This document shows positions 34,407 through 43,369 of a stretch of DNA of 64,000 nt, one piece after another. The DNA lies in assembly GCA_050951365.1 (NCBI GenBank), contig JBMNIX010000008.1:1-64000 (forward strand). The letters run 5' to 3'. How positions within the stretch are numbered: the stretch's first letter is position 1; each line of letters begins with the position of its first letter. This DNA is from JAAYHG01 sp012735455 (GTDB lineage Bacteria > Bacillota > DTU030 > DUMP01). The translations under genes and the position numbers were made by a program. The notes beneath the pieces were generated by a model. It was not told the DNA's origin. It did not search any database and saw nothing but the letters and a program-made list of their open reading frames with translations.

Positions 34407-34846
34407 GGTTCAAGTTCCGCCTGGCTAAAGTCTTGACAGTAAAAGAGATTTGGGAGCGTCAGGCCAAGCTGGAACTTTTTCAGCGGACTCTGGAACGCCA
34501 GAGGGAAGAGGACTTACTCAAGGAAAAAGCAGCCAGCTTAGACCAGGTATGGAACCAACTCACTTGCGAGGGCATACGTTCTGGTGGAGAGCTGACCGAG
34601 GGCGTGGATAGCCTGGCCTGGGCGCGTCAGGATTTTAAGAAGCAGCAGGGAGCTTTTGCTGCTGCTCAGGAAGCCTGGACAAGGGCTAAAGAAGCTTTCT
34701 TACTGCGACGCTCCGAGCGAAGGTCAATTAGTAAACTAAAGGAGCACAAACGCGATGAATACCAGCTGGCCCTGCGGCGTAAAGAGGGGAAAGTCTTGGA
34801 TGAGGTGGCACAGCTTCTTTACACCGCTGGCTTAAGGAAGGAATGA
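34403..34846 (+). CDS. fliJ: Flagellar export protein FliJ
   Basis: The 147-residue protein is almost wholly helical and charged (RFKFRLAKVLTVKEIWERQAKLELFQRTLERQREED...), as FliJ is. It is the export chaperone and stalk of the FliI hexamer. Its GTG overlaps the fliI stop (GTGA). Assignment rests on coiled-coil character, length and position. Confidence 0.85.
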   Translation: MRFKFRLAKVLTVKEIWERQAKLELFQRTLERQREEDLLKEKAASLDQVWNQLTCEGIRSGGELTEGVDSLAWARQDFKKQQGAFAAAQEAWTRAKEAFLLRRSERRSISKLKEHKRDEYQLALRRKEGKVLDEVAQLLYTAGLRKE

Positions 34847-34850
34847 CAGC

Positions 34851-35402
34851 ATGGCGAAAGTAACGGCACTTCATCGTGAACAGCCTCGGCGTCGTGGTTT
34901 CTTCACAATAATAGTTATCTTATTAGTACTGGTTTTTATCAGTGCTCTTGGCCTGCTGCTACTAGATTTCATCGGTATTGTCCCGATTTCTTCTTTACTG
35001 GATGCCGTTCCTTGGTCCAATTCTGTAAAGGAGGATGATAATGTAGATACAGACCAGGTCACTGCCAGGCTGGAGGCGGAGAAGGCAGTTTTGGTCCAGC
35101 AACGGAACAAGCTGGCGGATGACCTCGCTGCGAAAGAGACTGAACTTGCAACACTGCAATCCGAAGTAGAACGTCTCCAGCAGGAACTGCAGATCGAGGC
35201 AGGAAAAAGTGCTGCTAAAGAAAGCGTGGCTGCCATCTATGCCAATATGCCAGCGAAAGATGCAGCCCGCATCCTGAGCGAGCTTGACGACGATGAAGTG
35301 GTGCCAATCCTCAGCCGTCTTAAGAAGGAGCAGGCAGCTGCTATCCTGGCAGCCATGGAGAGTGGGCGGGCGGCTAAATTAACTCTGGCCTTGAGCAACT
35401 GA
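34851..35402 (+). CDS. motE: MotE-like periplasmic/membrane protein with MgtE-N domain
   Basis: The 183-residue protein has one membrane segment (residues about 20-42), a coiled coil (about 65-120, LEAEKAVLVQQRNKLADDLAAKETELATLQSEVERLQQEL), and a C-terminal MgtE-N-like helical domain (AAIYANMPAKDAARILSELDDDEVVPILSRLKKEQAAAILAAM). This arrangement matches MotE/FlbB-type proteins found between fliJ and fliK in many Firmicutes; known members support the stator. Confidence 0.8.
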   Translation: MAKVTALHREQPRRRGFFTIIVILLVLVFISALGLLLLDFIGIVPISSLLDAVPWSNSVKEDDNVDTDQVTARLEAEKAVLVQQRNKLADDLAAKETELATLQSEVERLQQELQIEAGKSAAKESVAAIYANMPAKDAARILSELDDDEVVPILSRLKKEQAAAILAAMESGRAAKLTLALSN

Positions 35403-35446
35403 ATCCCAGGATGCTCGGTTATGGGCCCTGAAAGGAGGTGATGAAA

Positions 35447-36622
35447 GTGAATTTTGGTGTTCTGGCTCCATGTGCGGGTGGCAGCCCAATCCCTTCAAGT
35501 TCTGGTCAAAACAGCGGTTGCGAGAAACTAGAAGACACCTTTGCTGCCCTGTTAATAGCTCTCTTAACTCCAGGGCAGCTCCTGTCAGACATGGCTGGTC
35601 ACGATGCGCCATCTTTGCCTGGTGATGGTGGTCAAGCCCCTGCAGCAGGGGTGGCTCCAGCGCTTGGTTGGCTGCATCGGGTTGAAGTTCCGACAGATGC
35701 TACAGCCAGCTTACCTTTAGCACCCGCGACTGCAGATGTTGAAGGATCACCAATTGCATCTACTACGCTCCCTAATTCCCGTGCTGAGCCAACAGGGGAG
35801 GTAGAGATAGTGGTTGGCATTGCTCGCGAGGATGGGGCAGAGGTGCCGCTGGGCGAACAAGACGCAATTCTCAGCAGGTTGAGTTCTGGGGAAACTGAGC
35901 TGGTGTCTAATGCAGTGCCTATAGACCTGCCCGCAAGAGAGGTAGGAAAAGGGGAACAGTCCCCTGTAGCCACTGTCCAGGCTGAACTGCTGCCAGAGAC
36001 AGGCCAAGCAGACGTCTCACGATCAGGCGCGACCCTCCCCTGGCGAGACCTCTTGCCCAATGAGGCGATAACCCCGGTGGTACGAGGGTCAGAGGGAGCT
36101 GCTGCAGGAGAAAGTGGCCGACAAGAAGAGGTGTTGTTTACTTTCTTACCGTCAGACATGTCTCCAGGAATGTCTGGTGGTAGGCAGGAGCCGGTACCGG
36201 TGGAAAAAGCTCCGGAAATGTTTCGGGATGCCCTGATACGGGCAGCCTGGCGGGAGGTAGGAGGCCGGCGAGAGGTGACCTTTGAGCTGCAGCCTGAGAG
36301 GTTGGGCCGTGTGCATCTTACAGTGCTGCACCAGGCGGGAAAGGTGAGTGCCCATATTGAGGTGGACAATTACCTAGCCCGGGATGCACTGCAGGCAGGA
36401 CTCCTGGAGCTAAGGCAGGACCTTATAACTCAGGGTATAAGAGTGGGCGAGCTGAATGTCTCTTTGGGACAGCAGGCGGCAGGCGAAGGCGGCTGGACCT
36501 GGGCTGGCGGTGGGGAAGAGAGGCAACTGGCCCAGCGCGGCAGCGCACGCTTGGTTGCTGCGGAGGAGCGAAGGGATCCTGTTGCGGTGCGTTGCCAGGG
36601 AGGGCTTGATCTTATGGTATAG
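35447..36622 (+). CDS. fliK: Flagellar hook-length control protein FliK
   Basis: The protein has about 391 residues. It has a long, low-complexity Pro/Ala/Glu-rich N-terminal ruler region and a C-terminal FliK domain near residues 260-335 (VTFELQPERLGRVHLTVLHQAGKVSAHIEVDNYLARDALQAGLLELRQDLITQGIRVGELNVSL). It sets hook length and switches export specificity at FlhB. The GTG at 35447 is 8 bases after a full AAAGGAGG site; ATG or GTG codons at 35438-35441 are too close to it. Confidence 0.88.
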   Translation: MNFGVLAPCAGGSPIPSSSGQNSGCEKLEDTFAALLIALLTPGQLLSDMAGHDAPSLPGDGGQAPAAGVAPALGWLHRVEVPTDATASLPLAPATADVEGSPIASTTLPNSRAEPTGEVEIVVGIAREDGAEVPLGEQDAILSRLSSGETELVSNAVPIDLPAREVGKGEQSPVATVQAELLPETGQADVSRSGATLPWRDLLPNEAITPVVRGSEGAAAGESGRQEEVLFTFLPSDMSPGMSGGRQEPVPVEKAPEMFRDALIRAAWREVGGRREVTFELQPERLGRVHLTVLHQAGKVSAHIEVDNYLARDALQAGLLELRQDLITQGIRVGELNVSLGQQAAGEGGWTWAGGGEERQLAQRGSARLVAAEERRDPVAVRCQGGLDLMV

Positions 36623-36630
36623 GGGGGAGA

Positions 36631-37083
36631 ATGTTGCAGGTAAATTCGGTGACATCATCTGATTCAACCGTTACTTACGGACAGAAAACCCTAGGTCAGG
36701 ACGACTTCTTGCGACTCCTGGTTACCCAGTTGAAGTTACAGGATCCGTTGAAGCCACTGGAAGAAAAAGAGTTTATTGCCCAGCTAGCGCAATTCTCTAC
36801 TCTGGATGGGATCAACAGACTAACCGACGAAGTTAGGAGCCTGGCTGTATTAGCGGAAAGTCAAATGTGGCAAAATGCGGGCCGCGAGGCTGTGGACCTA
36901 ATCGGCAAACAGGTGACTATTACTACACCTGCGGAGGAAGTGGCTGGTGTGGTAACAGGAGTGCGCTGGTTTGCGGGTCAGCCATGGGTTATTGTAGGGG
37001 ATGTGGCCTACGAACTGGGGCAGATCCACGAGGTGTCCCTGCCAACTGAGGAAGGAGAGACAGAAGACAACAATGTCAGATAA
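36631..37083 (+). CDS. flgD: Flagellar hook capping protein FlgD
   Basis: The 150-residue protein has the FlgD N-terminal signature LGQDDFLRLLVTQLKLQDPLKPLEEKEFIAQLAQFSTLDGINRL near 21-64 and DLIGKQVTI near 88-96. It is short because the C-terminal FnIII-like part is reduced, as in many Clostridia. It is the scaffold for hook assembly. The ATG follows GGGGGGAG. Confidence 0.9.
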   Translation: MLQVNSVTSSDSTVTYGQKTLGQDDFLRLLVTQLKLQDPLKPLEEKEFIAQLAQFSTLDGINRLTDEVRSLAVLAESQMWQNAGREAVDLIGKQVTITTPAEEVAGVVTGVRWFAGQPWVIVGDVAYELGQIHEVSLPTEEGETEDNNVR

Positions 37084-37450
37084 GGTCTTTTTGCCGCCAC
37101 CGGTGTTAGGTCCACTGGTATCACCGGGGCAAGGACGATCTGGACTCAGACAGCCCCGGCAGGAAGGAAGTTTTGCATCGCACCTAAACGCGGCGCGCCA
37201 GTTGCAGTTTTCCCGCCATGCTGAAGAGCGGCTGGCTCAGCGGGGCATCAGCATGAGTGGTGAGACCTGGCAAAGGCTGGCAGACGCCGTGGCCAGAGTG
37301 GATGCTAAAGGCGGACGGGATTCCTTGGTGCTGTTGGACAAGCTGGCCTTGGTAGTAAATATTCCCAACCGGACTGTGATTACAGCCGTGGATGGCGAAA
37401 GCATGAAAGAGAAGGTTTTTACCAATATCGACAGTGCGGTGATTGCTTAG
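37073..37450 (+). CDS. Flagellar operon protein (TIGR02530-type)
   Basis: The 125-residue protein carries LQFSRHAEERLAQRGISMSGETWQRLADAVARVDAKGGRDSLVLLDKLALVVNIPNRTVITAVDG, the signature of a small conserved protein found between flgD and flgE in Firmicutes flagellar operons. The function is unknown. It overlaps flgD by 11 bases and its ATG follows GAAGGAGA. Confidence 0.85.
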   Translation: MSDKVFLPPPVLGPLVSPGQGRSGLRQPRQEGSFASHLNAARQLQFSRHAEERLAQRGISMSGETWQRLADAVARVDAKGGRDSLVLLDKLALVVNIPNRTVITAVDGESMKEKVFTNIDSAVIA

Positions 37451-37524
37451 GGCCGGACCTTTGCGGGGGCCCTGCGCTGCGGAGTGACGGAAGCAGTGCC
37501 GAACAGCGAAGGGAGGAAATAGTT

Positions 37525-38784
37525 ATGATGCGTTCTATGTACGCAGCCGTTTCTGGGTTGCGCAATCATCAGACGCGTATGGATGTCATCGGTAACAATA
37601 TCGCTAACGTAAATACTGTTGGCTTCAAGAAAAGCCGGGTTACCTTCCAGGATGCTTTTAGCCAGATCCTGCGTGGCGCCAGCCGACCGCAGCAAGGCCG
37701 TGGCGGTACCAACCCTATGCAGGTAGGCTTGGGAATGGTATTGGGTACAGTAGACACCATCCATACCAAGGGTAATAGTCAAAGCACGGGCAACATGACA
37801 GACCTGGCCATTGATGGTGAGGGTTACTTTATGGTAAACAGCGGTACTGGTTCCTTGTACTACACCCGGGCAGGAGCATTTCGCTTTGATAGTGAGGGGA
37901 ACTTTGTTAATCCTTCTGGCCTTAGGGTGCAAGGTTGGTACCTGGATGAACAGGGCAACCGCCTGAGTGGACCGGGTGGCAGTCTTGATCCCACAGCTGC
38001 CCCTTCAGACCTGTCGGTGCGAGGAAACCTCACCAAGAGCCCACCCAAAGCCACATCAAGCGTATGTTTTACTGGTAACCTGCACGCAGACGCGGCAGCT
38101 GGAGACTCTTTTACCCGCAACTTTACCGTCTATGACAAGCTAGGAAATCCTTACTCTGTTACTTTTGAGTTCACGAAGTCTACTACCCAGGTCAATCAGT
38201 GGGAGTGGCGTGCGTTACCGGCTAGCCAGACGGGGACGGCAACAGGTACCTTGGAATTCGATGCAGACGGAAACCTGGTTTCCGGTGGTAGCGCCACATT
38301 GAACTTTGACCCAGGTACCTCAGCCGATGCTGTTTGCACCCAAACCATAGACTTTACCGGAATCACCCAGTACAGCGACCCAAAGGGTGAATCCAGTATG
38401 GCAGTTGTCCAAGATGGTTACAGCTTCGGTGATCTTGAGGAGTTGACGGTGGATGCCAGTGGGGTTGTGTCGGGGAGCTACTCTAACGGTGTTAGTCGCC
38501 CACTGTTCCAAGTGGCTCTAGCGACCTTTTCCAATCCGGCAGGCCTTCTGGGCAAAGGGGGTTCCCTCTATGCTGTTTCCAACAACTCTGGGGAACCACA
38601 GATAGAGGTCCCTGGTAAGGGCAAAGCGGGGGCAATCTCACCCAGTTCCCTGGAGATGTCCAACGTAGATCTTTCCGAGGAGTTTACCGACATGATCGTT
38701 ACCCAGCGCGGTTTCCAGGCGAACTCCCGCGTTATAACCGTGTCCGATGAGCTATTACAGGAGCTGGTTAATCTCAAGCGGTAA
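37525..38784 (+). CDS. flgE: Flagellar hook protein FlgE
   Basis: The 419-residue axial protein has the N-terminal rod/hook motif MYAAVSGLRNHQTRMDVIGNNIANVNTVGFKKSRVTFQDAFSQIL, a central FlgE domain (LAIDGEGYFMV near 91-101; NFTVYDKLGNPYSVTFEF), and the C-terminal SNVDLSEEFTDMIVTQRGFQANSRVITVSDELLQELVNLKR. It builds the hook. The ATG follows GGGAGGAAA. Confidence 0.94.
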   Translation: MMRSMYAAVSGLRNHQTRMDVIGNNIANVNTVGFKKSRVTFQDAFSQILRGASRPQQGRGGTNPMQVGLGMVLGTVDTIHTKGNSQSTGNMTDLAIDGEGYFMVNSGTGSLYYTRAGAFRFDSEGNFVNPSGLRVQGWYLDEQGNRLSGPGGSLDPTAAPSDLSVRGNLTKSPPKATSSVCFTGNLHADAAAGDSFTRNFTVYDKLGNPYSVTFEFTKSTTQVNQWEWRALPASQTGTATGTLEFDADGNLVSGGSATLNFDPGTSADAVCTQTIDFTGITQYSDPKGESSMAVVQDGYSFGDLEELTVDASGVVSGSYSNGVSRPLFQVALATFSNPAGLLGKGGSLYAVSNNSGEPQIEVPGKGKAGAISPSSLEMSNVDLSEEFTDMIVTQRGFQANSRVITVSDELLQELVNLKR

Positions 38785-38804
38785 GCCAGTGGCTGAAAGG
38801 TGAT

Positions 38805-38827
38805 GGGAGGCCTTCCCACGGCCTCCC
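38805..38827 (+). other. 8-bp hairpin between flgE and motA
   Basis: GGGAGGCC (38805-38812) and GGCCTCCC (38820-38827) form a perfect stem with a 7-nt loop in the 63-base gap. No T tract follows, so it is more likely an RNA processing or stability element than a terminator. The small flbD gene often found at this place is absent. Confidence 0.5.
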
Positions 38828-38847
38828 GCACCGGCGGAGGTGTTGAG

Positions 38848-39633
38848 ATGGATATTGGGACGATAATCGGGATTGTATCAGGGGTGGGGCTTATCGTCAT
38901 TGCACTTAGTAACACGGGAAGTCTCTCCACCTACTGGGACCCTGCCTCCCTTATGATCACTATAGGGGGCACCATGGCAGGGACACTGATCAACTATCCC
39001 ATCGACCAGATTGTTGGGGTACTGAAAGTAGTCCGCAACGTCTTTCAACGTCGCCTGCCATTGCCGGAGGCCATGATTGAACGGTTAGTATATTTTACAG
39101 AGAAAGCCCGGCGAGAGGGGATTCTCGCTTTGGAAGACGAGGTGGAGGCCTTAGATGACGATTTTCTAAAAAAAGGTTTGCAGCTGGTGGTGGATGGTAG
39201 TGATCCCGAACTGGTGCGTAATATCTTGGAGACAGAACTGGCCTTTATCGAAGAGCGCCACAAAGGTGGCCAAGGGATATTCATTACCATGGGTACTCTG
39301 GCTCCTGCTTTCGGTATGATCGGGACTTTGATTGGTCTTATCAGCATGCTCAAGCACCTGGACAACCCCTCAATAATTGGGCCTAGTATGGCAGTGGCCT
39401 TAATCACTACCTTTTACGGTGCCCTGTTTGCGAATTTGATTTGCATTCCTGTGGCTGGAAAGCTCAGCGTCCGTTCAGCCCAAGAGATCCTTTTGAAAGA
39501 ACTTGTTATTGAGGGGGTTTTGTCACTGCAGGCGGGAGAAAACCCGCGTTTGGTTGAGGAAAAACTTAAGGCCTTTCTACCGCCCAAGGCCCGTCACTTC
39601 GAGGCCCGAACAAGAGCCCAGGTGGGAGGATAG
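38848..39633 (+). CDS. motA: Flagellar stator protein MotA
   Basis: The 261-residue protein has four membrane segments: two near the N terminus (IIGIVSGVGLIVIAL; SLMITIGGTMAGTLIN) and two after the cytoplasmic loop (MGTLAPAFGMIGTLIGLISML; ALITTFYGALFANLICIPVAG). The loop contains the charged AMIERLVYFTEKARREGILALEDE stretch that contacts FliG. With MotB it forms the ion-driven stator. The ATG at 38848 follows GGCGGAGGTG; a frame beginning at 38800 overlaps the hairpin and is not favoured. Confidence 0.93.
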   Translation: MDIGTIIGIVSGVGLIVIALSNTGSLSTYWDPASLMITIGGTMAGTLINYPIDQIVGVLKVVRNVFQRRLPLPEAMIERLVYFTEKARREGILALEDEVEALDDDFLKKGLQLVVDGSDPELVRNILETELAFIEERHKGGQGIFITMGTLAPAFGMIGTLIGLISMLKHLDNPSIIGPSMAVALITTFYGALFANLICIPVAGKLSVRSAQEILLKELVIEGVLSLQAGENPRLVEEKLKAFLPPKARHFEARTRAQVGG

Positions 39634-39636
39634 GCC

Positions 39637-40404
39637 ATGGCCAGACGCAAGCGCCACAGTTTCGGTATTGATCTTCCGTCCTCTCCCGGTTGGATGACCA
39701 CCTTTACTGATATGACTACCCTTCTACTTACCTTCTTTGTGCTCTTGTTTTCATTCTCGCGCATAGATATTGCCCGCTTTCAGGATGTTATCATCTCAGT
39801 TCAGGGAGCCCTAGGGGTTCTCGATGGCGGGAGTTCCTTCGGCACCGATGCTTTTCCGGGAGGGCTGGGAGATGAAGCGACAATTGAGTGGCAATCGGAG
39901 CAGCGCCGCTTAGAAGAGATCTTCACTGAGATCGACGACTACGTAAGAGAAAACCGCCTTGAGTCTACGATAAAGGCTTCCTTTGAGGAGCGAGGTCTGG
40001 TAATTCGTTTTCTCGATACTGTCCTCTTTGATTTGGGTAGGGCTGAGCTAAAGCCAGAGGCACGTTCTATTCTTGACAGCGTGGCGGAACTCCTGACAGA
40101 CGTTCCCAATCATATCAGGGTCGAGGGTCACACGGATAACCTGCCGATAAATACCTACCGTTATCCAAGTAATTGGGAGCTATCCACCAACCGTGCTACT
40201 AGTGTGGTCAGGTATCTGGTGGATAACCACGGTTTTAGGCCACAGCATCTCTCGGCTGCTGGCTATGGGGAGTGGCGACCGCTAGCTCCCAACAATACCC
40301 CCGAGCATCGTGCACAAAACCGACGGGTAGACATTGTGATTCTGCGCACCAATTTAGCAAAGCAGGAGCCCTGGGGTCGCCTGGAGCAGGAAGGAGGTGG
40401 GTAA
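39637..40404 (+). CDS. motB: Flagellar stator protein MotB
   Basis: The 255-residue protein has a single N-terminal membrane helix with the plug-like TTFTDMTTLLLTFFVLLFSFS (the ion-binding Asp is in FTDMTTLL). A C-terminal OmpA-type peptidoglycan-binding domain follows (RVEGHTDNLPINTYRYPSNWELSTNRATSVVRYL...RAQNRRVDIVIL). It anchors the stator to the wall. It follows motA by three bases. Confidence 0.93.
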   Translation: MARRKRHSFGIDLPSSPGWMTTFTDMTTLLLTFFVLLFSFSRIDIARFQDVIISVQGALGVLDGGSSFGTDAFPGGLGDEATIEWQSEQRRLEEIFTEIDDYVRENRLESTIKASFEERGLVIRFLDTVLFDLGRAELKPEARSILDSVAELLTDVPNHIRVEGHTDNLPINTYRYPSNWELSTNRATSVVRYLVDNHGFRPQHLSAAGYGEWRPLAPNNTPEHRAQNRRVDIVILRTNLAKQEPWGRLEQEGGG

Positions 40405-40857
40405 ATGAGTGAGGGTAAGGGGGGTATGTCACCCCTTAAGATAGTGCTTCTGGTCATTGCTGTGTCGGTCCTCTTTACCCTAGTTACCGTGGGCATAGTG
40501 AACTTACTCTTGAATCAAAAACGAAGTCCCACACCGGAAAAGATGCTGGGGACTGGACCTACCTATTCACTTGATACTTTCAATGTTAATTTGGCCGATC
40601 AGGACAGTCGACGCTTCCTGAAGGCTACGGTGACCCTGGAGCTTAGTGAGTCTGGAGTAGCTAAGGAACTGCAGAAGCGTGAAGCCCAGATAAGGGACAT
40701 TATTATCGGCCTGTTTAGGGAAAAGAAAGCTGCAGAGCTGAAGGACGGTAACCAAGCTATCATTGAGCTCAAGAGCCAAATGGTAAAGCGTCTCAATGCA
40801 ATACTAACCAGCGGTGAAATCAGCGCTGTCTATTTCACTGAGTTTATTGTTCAGTAG
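40405..40857 (+). CDS. fliL: Flagellar basal body-associated protein FliL
   Basis: The 150-residue protein has one membrane helix (about 12-34) and the FliL domain TYSLDTFNVNLADQDSRRFLKATVTLELS ... KREAQIRDIIIGLFREK ... INAILTSGEISAVYFTEFIVQ-like end. FliL surrounds the stator. The ATG starts right at the motB stop. Confidence 0.9.
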   Translation: MSEGKGGMSPLKIVLLVIAVSVLFTLVTVGIVNLLLNQKRSPTPEKMLGTGPTYSLDTFNVNLADQDSRRFLKATVTLELSESGVAKELQKREAQIRDIIIGLFREKKAAELKDGNQAIIELKSQMVKRLNAILTSGEISAVYFTEFIVQ

Positions 40858-40873
40858 AGAGAAGGTGACATGT

Positions 40874-41866
40874 GTGGCAGAGGTGCTTTCCCAAGCAGAA
40901 ATAGATTCACTTCTTCACGCGCTTTCATCTGGCAGCATTAGTGTGGAGAACATTAAGGAGGAAGAAGAGCAGAAACGGATACGGATTTATGACTTCAAGC
41001 GCCCCAACCGTTTCTCGAAAGAGCAAATCCGCACCCTTTATATGCTCCACGACAACTTTGCACGTCTCCTTAGCACCTATTTGGCCGCTCACCTTCGCAC
41101 ACCGGTTCAAATAAATCTCTTGTCGGTTCAAGAGATGACCTTTGATGAGTTCTCTCGCTCTCTGCCCAGTCCGACTCTCATGGCTATGGTGAGTCTAACT
41201 GAGCTCAGCGGCCAAATGTTGGTCGAGGTGAACCTTTCCTTGGCTCTTGCCTTCGTGGAACGTCTCTTTGGCGGTAAGGCATCGGGTATTGCAAGTGTGC
41301 GTACCTTGACAGACATTGAGCTGGCTGTGTTGGGACGCATTATGGCACAGATCCTTCAGTTGCTGGATGAAGCCTGGGTTAATATTTCCGCCTTAGGGGC
41401 GATGTTGGAGCGGCTTGAGACTAATCCACAGTTCTTACAGATTGTCGCTCCCACAGAAATGGTTGCTTTGGTTTCGCTACAAGTTAAGGTGGATGAGGCG
41501 GAAGGCCTCTTTAACCTCTGCTTTCCTTACCTCCTGCTAAAACCGATTGCTGCCAAGCTCAGTGCACACCATTGGTTTTCCACCCAAGAACAGAGCGAAC
41601 TGGGAGTTAATCAGGAGCTCATGCGTCAACGTTTGGCTGGGGCTATGGTACCTGTAAGCGCCCTCTTGGGCACTGCAGATATCGTGGTTGAAGATTTGCT
41701 AAACCTACAGGAAGGGGACGTCATCAAGCTTGACACCCCGGCCGCGGGCGGGATTAAGGTGCTGGTGGGAGAGAAGCCAAAGTTTTGGGGGCGGCCTGGT
41801 CAAGTTGGTAATAAGGTTGGGGTAAAGATCACAGGCCGCTACAAGGGAGATGAAAGTAGTGGATGA
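40874..41866 (+). CDS. fliM: Flagellar motor switch protein FliM
   Basis: The 330-residue protein starts with the CheY-binding segment VLSQAEIDSLLHALSSG, then IRIYDFKRPNRFSKEQIRTLYMLHDNFARLLSTYLAAHLRTP, a CheC-like middle domain and a C-terminal SpoA domain (IVVEDLLNLQEGDVIKLD). The GTG at 40874 is preferred; an upstream frame to 40814 overlaps fliL. Confidence 0.93.
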   Translation: MAEVLSQAEIDSLLHALSSGSISVENIKEEEEQKRIRIYDFKRPNRFSKEQIRTLYMLHDNFARLLSTYLAAHLRTPVQINLLSVQEMTFDEFSRSLPSPTLMAMVSLTELSGQMLVEVNLSLALAFVERLFGGKASGIASVRTLTDIELAVLGRIMAQILQLLDEAWVNISALGAMLERLETNPQFLQIVAPTEMVALVSLQVKVDEAEGLFNLCFPYLLLKPIAAKLSAHHWFSTQEQSELGVNQELMRQRLAGAMVPVSALLGTADIVVEDLLNLQEGDVIKLDTPAAGGIKVLVGEKPKFWGRPGQVGNKVGVKITGRYKGDESSG

Positions 41867-42977
41867 GAAGTTGCTCAGCCAAGAAGAAATTGATGCTCTT
41901 TTGCGGGGGCGTGGTGCTGTTGGGGATAACCAATTGGATTCCGTAGAGATCGATGCCCTTGGAGAAATCGGTAATATTTCCATGGGTACTGCGGCCACGA
42001 CGTTGTCCCTGCTACTTGGCCAAGAAGTTAAGATTACAACGCCGAGAGTGGAAGTTACCACAAAAAAAAAGTTACGCCGTGAGTATCCCTACCCCTATGT
42101 GCTGCTCGAGGTCTTGTTCGTTCAGGGAGTTCAGGGGAGTAACCTCTTAGTTGTTAAGGAAGACGACGCCCTTTTGATGTCAGAACTGATGATGGGAGGG
42201 GAGGGACCTCCAGCGGCAGTTACCAAACTGGACGAAATGCGGCTTTCTGCGGTGGGTGAGGCCATGAATCAGATGATGGGTTCTGCGGCCACAGCTGTCT
42301 CTTCGGTTTTTCAAAAACCTGTAAGTATTTCGCCACCCAAGGTCCACTACATAAACCTGGCTGAAAGCGAACTGGACTTGGTTGGTGACTCCGAATACTT
42401 AGTGAAGATATCTTTCGAGATGGCTATCGGCGACCTAGCCGATACGGAAATTATGCAGATTCTACCCCTGAATTTTGCCCGTGAGATGGTGTCTACCTTG
42501 ATGGGATCACTGGGTGGCACTCAGGCGGAGGCCCACGCAGAGAGGCCCGCTGCCGAGTCGGTGGCCAAAGTTGAAGCCCTGGTTGCCGCCGCCCCCAGCG
42601 AAGGTTCAATGCCCAATAGCTCAACTTCCCATCCTTCTACTGAGGGCTGTGGTGTGGGAAAAACCGTACAGCCGGTACAGTTTGCACCACTGGTAGAAGA
42701 GCAGAGGAGGGGTAACAGCGGTACTTTGGACATGATCTTGGACATTCCGCTTGAGGTTACTGTTGAACTTGGACGAACCAAGCGACTAATTAAAGATGTA
42801 CTAGAGTTAGCTGTAGGCTCGGTAATTGAATTGGACAAGCTGGCTGGGGAGCCGGTGGATGTCCTTGTTAATGGCAAGATAATAGCTCGTGGCGAGGTAG
42901 TAGTGATTGACGAGAACTTTGGCGTACGCATCACTGACATACTTACACCCCTCGAGAGGGTGCGGCAACTACAGTAA
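41850..42977 (+). CDS. fliY: Flagellar switch phosphatase FliY (FliN/CheC fusion)
   Basis: The 375-residue protein has an N-terminal CheY-P docking segment (LLSQEEIDALLRG), a CheC-type phosphatase domain with two active helices (DALGEIGNISMGTAATTLS near 37-55; LSAVGEAMNQMMGSAATAVS), a low-complexity linker (about 225-285), and a C-terminal FliN SpoA domain (DIPLEVTVELGRTKRLIKDVLELAVGSVIELD). It is the FliY seen in Bacillus and Clostridia in place of FliN. It overlaps fliM by 17 bases. Confidence 0.94.
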   Translation: MKVVDEKLLSQEEIDALLRGRGAVGDNQLDSVEIDALGEIGNISMGTAATTLSLLLGQEVKITTPRVEVTTKKKLRREYPYPYVLLEVLFVQGVQGSNLLVVKEDDALLMSELMMGGEGPPAAVTKLDEMRLSAVGEAMNQMMGSAATAVSSVFQKPVSISPPKVHYINLAESELDLVGDSEYLVKISFEMAIGDLADTEIMQILPLNFAREMVSTLMGSLGGTQAEAHAERPAAESVAKVEALVAAAPSEGSMPNSSTSHPSTEGCGVGKTVQPVQFAPLVEEQRRGNSGTLDMILDIPLEVTVELGRTKRLIKDVLELAVGSVIELDKLAGEPVDVLVNGKIIARGEVVVIDENFGVRITDILTPLERVRQLQ

Positions 42978-42995
42978 CCGTTGGGAGGAGATACT

Positions 42996-43358
42996 GTGGC
43001 ACACCGAATTCTCATAGTAGACGACGCAGCCTTCATGCGGATGATGCTGCGAGATATCCTGACTAAGAATGGCTTCGAAATTGCGGGCGAAGCAGCCAAC
43101 GGCGCTGTGGCGATAGAGCGCTATAAAGAAACACGGCCTGACTTAGTGACAATGGACATAACGATGCCAGAGCTGGACGGAATCACAGCTGTGAGAGAAA
43201 TTAGAAAAATAGATCCACAGGCTCGCATCGTGATGTGTAGCGCCATGGGACAACAGGCCATGGTGATCGAGGCAATACAAGCAGGTGCCAGGGACTTTAT
43301 TGTTAAGCCCTTTCAACCCGAGCGAGTTTTGGAAGCTGTTCGCAAGACCCTGAGATGA
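42996..43358 (+). CDS. cheY: Chemotaxis response regulator CheY
   Basis: This single receiver domain of 120 residues has acidic residues D9/D10, the phosphoacceptor D54 (in LVTMDITMPELDG) and K104 (in DFIVKPFQ). CheY-P binds FliM and FliY. The GTG at 42996 follows GGAGGAG. Its place between fliY and fliO is normal for Firmicutes. Confidence 0.92.
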   Translation: MAHRILIVDDAAFMRMMLRDILTKNGFEIAGEAANGAVAIERYKETRPDLVTMDITMPELDGITAVREIRKIDPQARIVMCSAMGQQAMVIEAIQAGARDFIVKPFQPERVLEAVRKTLR

Positions 43359-43369
43359 GGAGGAGAACC

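Noticed and set aside
35632..36369. 245-codon minus-strand frame opposite fliK
   Set aside because: Mirror of a low-complexity ruler region; fliK has the right position, start site and C-terminal domain.
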